Shown here: one piece after another, positions 61,681-64,000 of the stretch
Layout: every line of letters starts with the position of its first letter
Position numbering within the stretch: the first letter of the stretch is position 1
Assembly: GCF_914484835.1 (NCBI RefSeq)
Contig: NZ_CAJZAR010000037.1
Location: 186,001-250,000 of the forward strand
Length of the DNA stretch: 64,000 nucleotides
Direction of reading: 5' to 3'
Source: Paraburkholderia tropica
GTDB lineage: Bacteria; Pseudomonadota; Gammaproteobacteria; Burkholderiales; Burkholderiaceae
Program-made: the position numbers and the translations under genes
Notes under the pieces: generated by a model
Seen by the model: the letters and a program-made list of their open reading frames with translations, nothing else
Databases searched by the model: none
Told to the model about the DNA's origin: nothing

Positions 61681-62712
61681 TCAGTCTGGATTCGGCGCGT
61701 AGAACGGCGCGCTGTTCGCGAAGTAGATGCCGTGCGGCGAGCGGCCCACGGCGATCGTGTCGATCAGCTTGCGCGTCGTGAGGTCGATGACGCCCACGTG
61801 CTTCGCGAAGCGGAACGTAACCCACAGATAGCGTTTGTCGGCGGAAAGTTCCATGTCGTCGGGACCGGGGCGCAGGCCCGTGATGTCGGCGACCTTGGTC
61901 AGCGTCGTGTAATCGAGAATACTGATGGTGCTTTCGACGCGATTCGACACGGCGATGTGCTTGCCGTCGTCGAGATTGCGGAAATTGTGCGCGCCGCGCC
62001 CGGTCTGGATCTTCTTGACCAGCGTGCGGTTGTGCCAGTCCACCACGGCCACGTCGTCCTCGCCCGTCATGCCGACCAGCAGGTACTTGTCGCCGGGCGT
62101 CATCCACAGGCCCGCGGGCGTGTTGCCGATATGCAGCTTCCAGAGCACGGTTTGCGTCGGCAGGTCGATGGCCGCCACTTCGCCGGTGTCCTGCAGCGTC
62201 ACGAACGCGGTCTTGTTGTCCGACGCGAAGGTGATGTGGCTCGGCGTCTTCGCGAGCGGAATGCGCTTGACGAGCGTGACGTCGTGGCCGTTGTAGCTGT
62301 AGATGTCCACGCGGTCCAGACGCAGGCCGGCGGTCACGAACCACTTACGGTCGGGCGAGAAGCCGAGCTGGTACGGATCTTCGATCCCTTCGACGCGACG
62401 CTGCACCTTGCCGCTGTGCGGGTCGAGGAACATCAGGTCGTTCGAGACCGAATCGGCGACGATCAGCGACTGGCCGTCGGGCGTGATCATCAGGTGATGC
62501 GGTTCCTTGCCGGTGGGCTCGGTGCCCACGACGGTGCGGCTCGCTTCGTCGATCAGCGAGAGCTGCGCCTCGCCGGAGTCGAGCACGATGACCTTGTCGT
62601 TCGGATTGACGTTGGCGTCGGCGTGGGCCAGCGCGCTGCACGCGAGGCCGCCCGCGAGGAGCGCCGCTGCGGCGCGTTTGCGGGTCAGGGAGAAAATCGG
62701 GAAATGGGACAT
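61681..62712 (-). CDS. periplasmic YVTN-family beta-propeller protein
   Basis: 343 residues with a clear signal peptide (KRAAAALLAGGLACSALAHA, cleavage near residue 30). Repeats of the YVTN type follow, e.g. VIVLDSGEAQLSLIDEASRT, PHHLMITPDGQSLIVADSVS and KHIAVSNRVESTISILDYTT, making a probable seven-bladed propeller. No catalytic residues can be named. Coupling to the desaturase-family gene suggests a scaffold or sensor in the same envelope process. Confidence 0.88.
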   Translation of the reverse strand: MSHFPIFSLTRKRAAAALLAGGLACSALAHADANVNPNDKVIVLDSGEAQLSLIDEASRTVVGTEPTGKEPHHLMITPDGQSLIVADSVSNDLMFLDPHSGKVQRRVEGIEDPYQLGFSPDRKWFVTAGLRLDRVDIYSYNGHDVTLVKRIPLAKTPSHITFASDNKTAFVTLQDTGEVAAIDLPTQTVLWKLHIGNTPAGLWMTPGDKYLLVGMTGEDDVAVVDWHNRTLVKKIQTGRGAHNFRNLDDGKHIAVSNRVESTISILDYTTLTKVADITGLRPGPDDMELSADKRYLWVTFRFAKHVGVIDLTTRKLIDTIAVGRSPHGIYFANSAPFYAPNPD

Positions 62713-63000
62713 TTCTTAAGGGCGTCAGACCGGGGGGGATTGCCGGGAAAAGCGCGCGGGGCCGGTTTGTGCTGAGATAGGTGCTGGTGCGCCGCAACGC
62801 GGGCGAAAGCCAGATGAAACCTCATTGAAACCGGGCAGCGAATCGCGCGCCGAGGATCATCTGCTTAACGCGCGAGCGATGCATTCCGATGACGCGCGCG
62901 GCACATTCTGACGCGCTTTTCTGCTGATTTCCGACAATTTGTGAGCGGCGGCGCGCGCCAGGCGCGTGTGTTCCGGCCCCGCAACCGCGACGAGGCGCCC

Positions 63001-64000
63001 ATGCACCACCGCACCCGCGACGACGATCTGCGCGACGTGCCCGACGGTCTCTCCGCGGGCACGGTGCGCAAGGTACGCGAAGCGCTCGAGGGCCGCCGGC
63101 GCGGCGCCGCGCTGCTGCTGCCGCTCGCGGGCCCGGCCGTGATCGTCTCGGTCGCGTACATGGACCCCGGCAACTTCGCGACCAACATCCAGGCGGGCGC
63201 GCGCTACGGCTACGCGCTGCTGTGGGTCGTGCTGCTCGCGAATCTCGTGGCGATGCTGTTCCAGGGCCTCTCGGCGAAACTCGGCATCGTCACGGGCCGC
63301 AATCTCGCCGAACTGTGCCGCGAACGCCTGCCCGCGCCGCTCGTCTGGTGCATGTGGATCGTCAGCGAGATCGCCGCCATGGCGACCGATCTCGCCGAAT
63401 TCCTCGGCGGCGCGATCGGCCTCGCGCTGCTGTTCCATCTGCCGCTGATCGCGGGCATGGCCGTCACGGCGCTCATCACCTACGGGCTGCTGTTCTTCGA
63501 GCGCGCGGGTTTCCGGCCGCTCGAACTCGTGATCGGCGCGCTCGTGGGCATGATCGGCCTGTGCTATCTGCTCGAACTTTTTATCGTGCCGGTCGCGTGG
63601 CCGGGCGTGCTGCGCGGCGCTTTCACGCCGCATCTGCCCGACGCGCAGGCGGTCACGATCGCGGTCGGCATCGTCGGCGCGACGGTCATGCCGCACGCGC
63701 TCTTTCTGCATTCGGGGCTCACGCAGGCACGCGTGCAGCCGCGCAACGACGGCGAGCGCGCGCGCCTGTTGCGCTATTCGAACGTCGAGGTGGTGGCCGC
63801 GCTCGCGTTCGCGGGCGTCATCAACATGGCGATGGTGATCATGGCGTCGGCGTCGTTTCATCAGGGCCACGCCGATGTCGCCGAAATCGAGACCGCATGG
63901 CACACGCTCGCGCCGCTGTTCGGCGTGGCCGCGGCGGGCATCTTTCTGGTCTCGCTGATCGCCTCGGGCATTTCGAGTTCGGTGGTCGGCACGCTCGCGG
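63001..64000 (+). CDS. Nramp divalent metal transporter (MntH-like), 3' end off the window
   Basis: From ATG 63001 (GAGGCG upstream) 333 residues are visible. The Nramp metal site DPGNFATNIQAG (about 57-68) on helix 1 and the helix 6 motif MPHALFLHSG (about 230-239, family MPHNLYLHS with Asn replaced by Ala) are present, with at least eight membrane segments. It imports manganese or iron with protons in known homologues. The Ala-for-Asn exchange and the ALF variation could mark a non-canonical Nramp branch. The 288-base gap upstream shows no clear regulatory motif. Confidence 0.88.
   Translation, partial: MHHRTRDDDLRDVPDGLSAGTVRKVREALEGRRRGAALLLPLAGPAVIVSVAYMDPGNFATNIQAGARYGYALLWVVLLANLVAMLFQGLSAKLGIVTGRNLAELCRERLPAPLVWCMWIVSEIAAMATDLAEFLGGAIGLALLFHLPLIAGMAVTALITYGLLFFERAGFRPLELVIGALVGMIGLCYLLELFIVPVAWPGVLRGAFTPHLPDAQAVTIAVGIVGATVMPHALFLHSGLTQARVQPRNDGERARLLRYSNVEVVAALAFAGVINMAMVIMASASFHQGHADVAEIETAWHTLAPLFGVAAAGIFLVSLIASGISSSVVGTLA

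Overview
The window is GC-rich, densely packed Betaproteobacterial DNA. Gene content (vgrG/tle3/tla3, tetronate genes, an SfnB/SfnR-type organosulfur locus, a YqjI/YqjH-like pair) and codon bias suggest Burkholderiaceae, most likely Paraburkholderia, Caballeronia or Burkholderia. That assignment is an inference; there is no rRNA or other phylogenetic marker here, and I see no tRNA or CRISPR array.

Layout. (1) 1-7819: a sugar-acid (tetronate-like) catabolic locus. On the minus strand are otnK, otnC, an MFS carrier and a partial amidohydrolase/lactonase. On the plus strand are a SAF-domain dehydrogenase, a GntP-family permease and a DeoR-type regulator. A divergent promoter region lies at 3889-4080. 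(2) 7900-13708: small stress/redox genes: RBBP9-like hydrolase, a broken Old Yellow Enzyme, GST, LysR, SDR, peroxiredoxin and a CMD-family protein. (3) 13.7-18.1 kb: an AT-richer, eroded segment with an orphan gene, a quinone-oxidoreductase remnant, an IS3-family tail and a decayed gene made of repeated Cys/His zinc-binding units. (4) 18.2-28.0 kb: an orphan type VI secretion island on the minus strand: vgrG, tle3 lipase, tla3 adaptor, two paralogous small membrane proteins (candidate immunity), PAAR, and tssF without the rest of the apparatus. (5) 28.7-33.5 kb: TauD-type dioxygenase (N-terminal frameshift), RraA-like aldolase, LysR, proline-racemase-family enzyme, and an ornithine cyclodeaminase cut off at about 33533.

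(6) 33.5-50.3 kb: the most striking locus, an organosulfur-scavenging cluster. A SfnB-like flavin oxidoreductase, a peptide-type ABC importer and an alpha/beta hydrolase run leftward. A TonB receptor and five LLM-type flavin monooxygenase-family genes run rightward, and a sigma-54 activator of SfnR type follows on the minus strand. The 423-bp gap between the two arms carries one GG-N10-GC sigma-54 promoter on each strand. Several products are almost free of cysteine and methionine (SfnB-like and two LLM proteins have only the start Met and no Cys), a sulfur-sparing signature.

(7) 50.4-55.4 kb: a GntR/UTRA regulator, a divergent DASS-type anion carrier and a large CehA/McbA-like PHP metallohydrolase, with a palindromic operator between the divergent genes. 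(8) 55.5-59.3 kb: an SDR remnant, then a His-rich PadR regulator (YqjI type) with a 22-bp palindrome on its own -10 box, a siderophore-interacting ferric reductase (YqjH type) and an MFS exporter. (9) 59.3-64.0 kb: core-like genes: aroG-type DAHP synthase, sterol-desaturase-family protein, YVTN beta-propeller protein, and the start of an Nramp (MntH-type) metal transporter running off the right edge.
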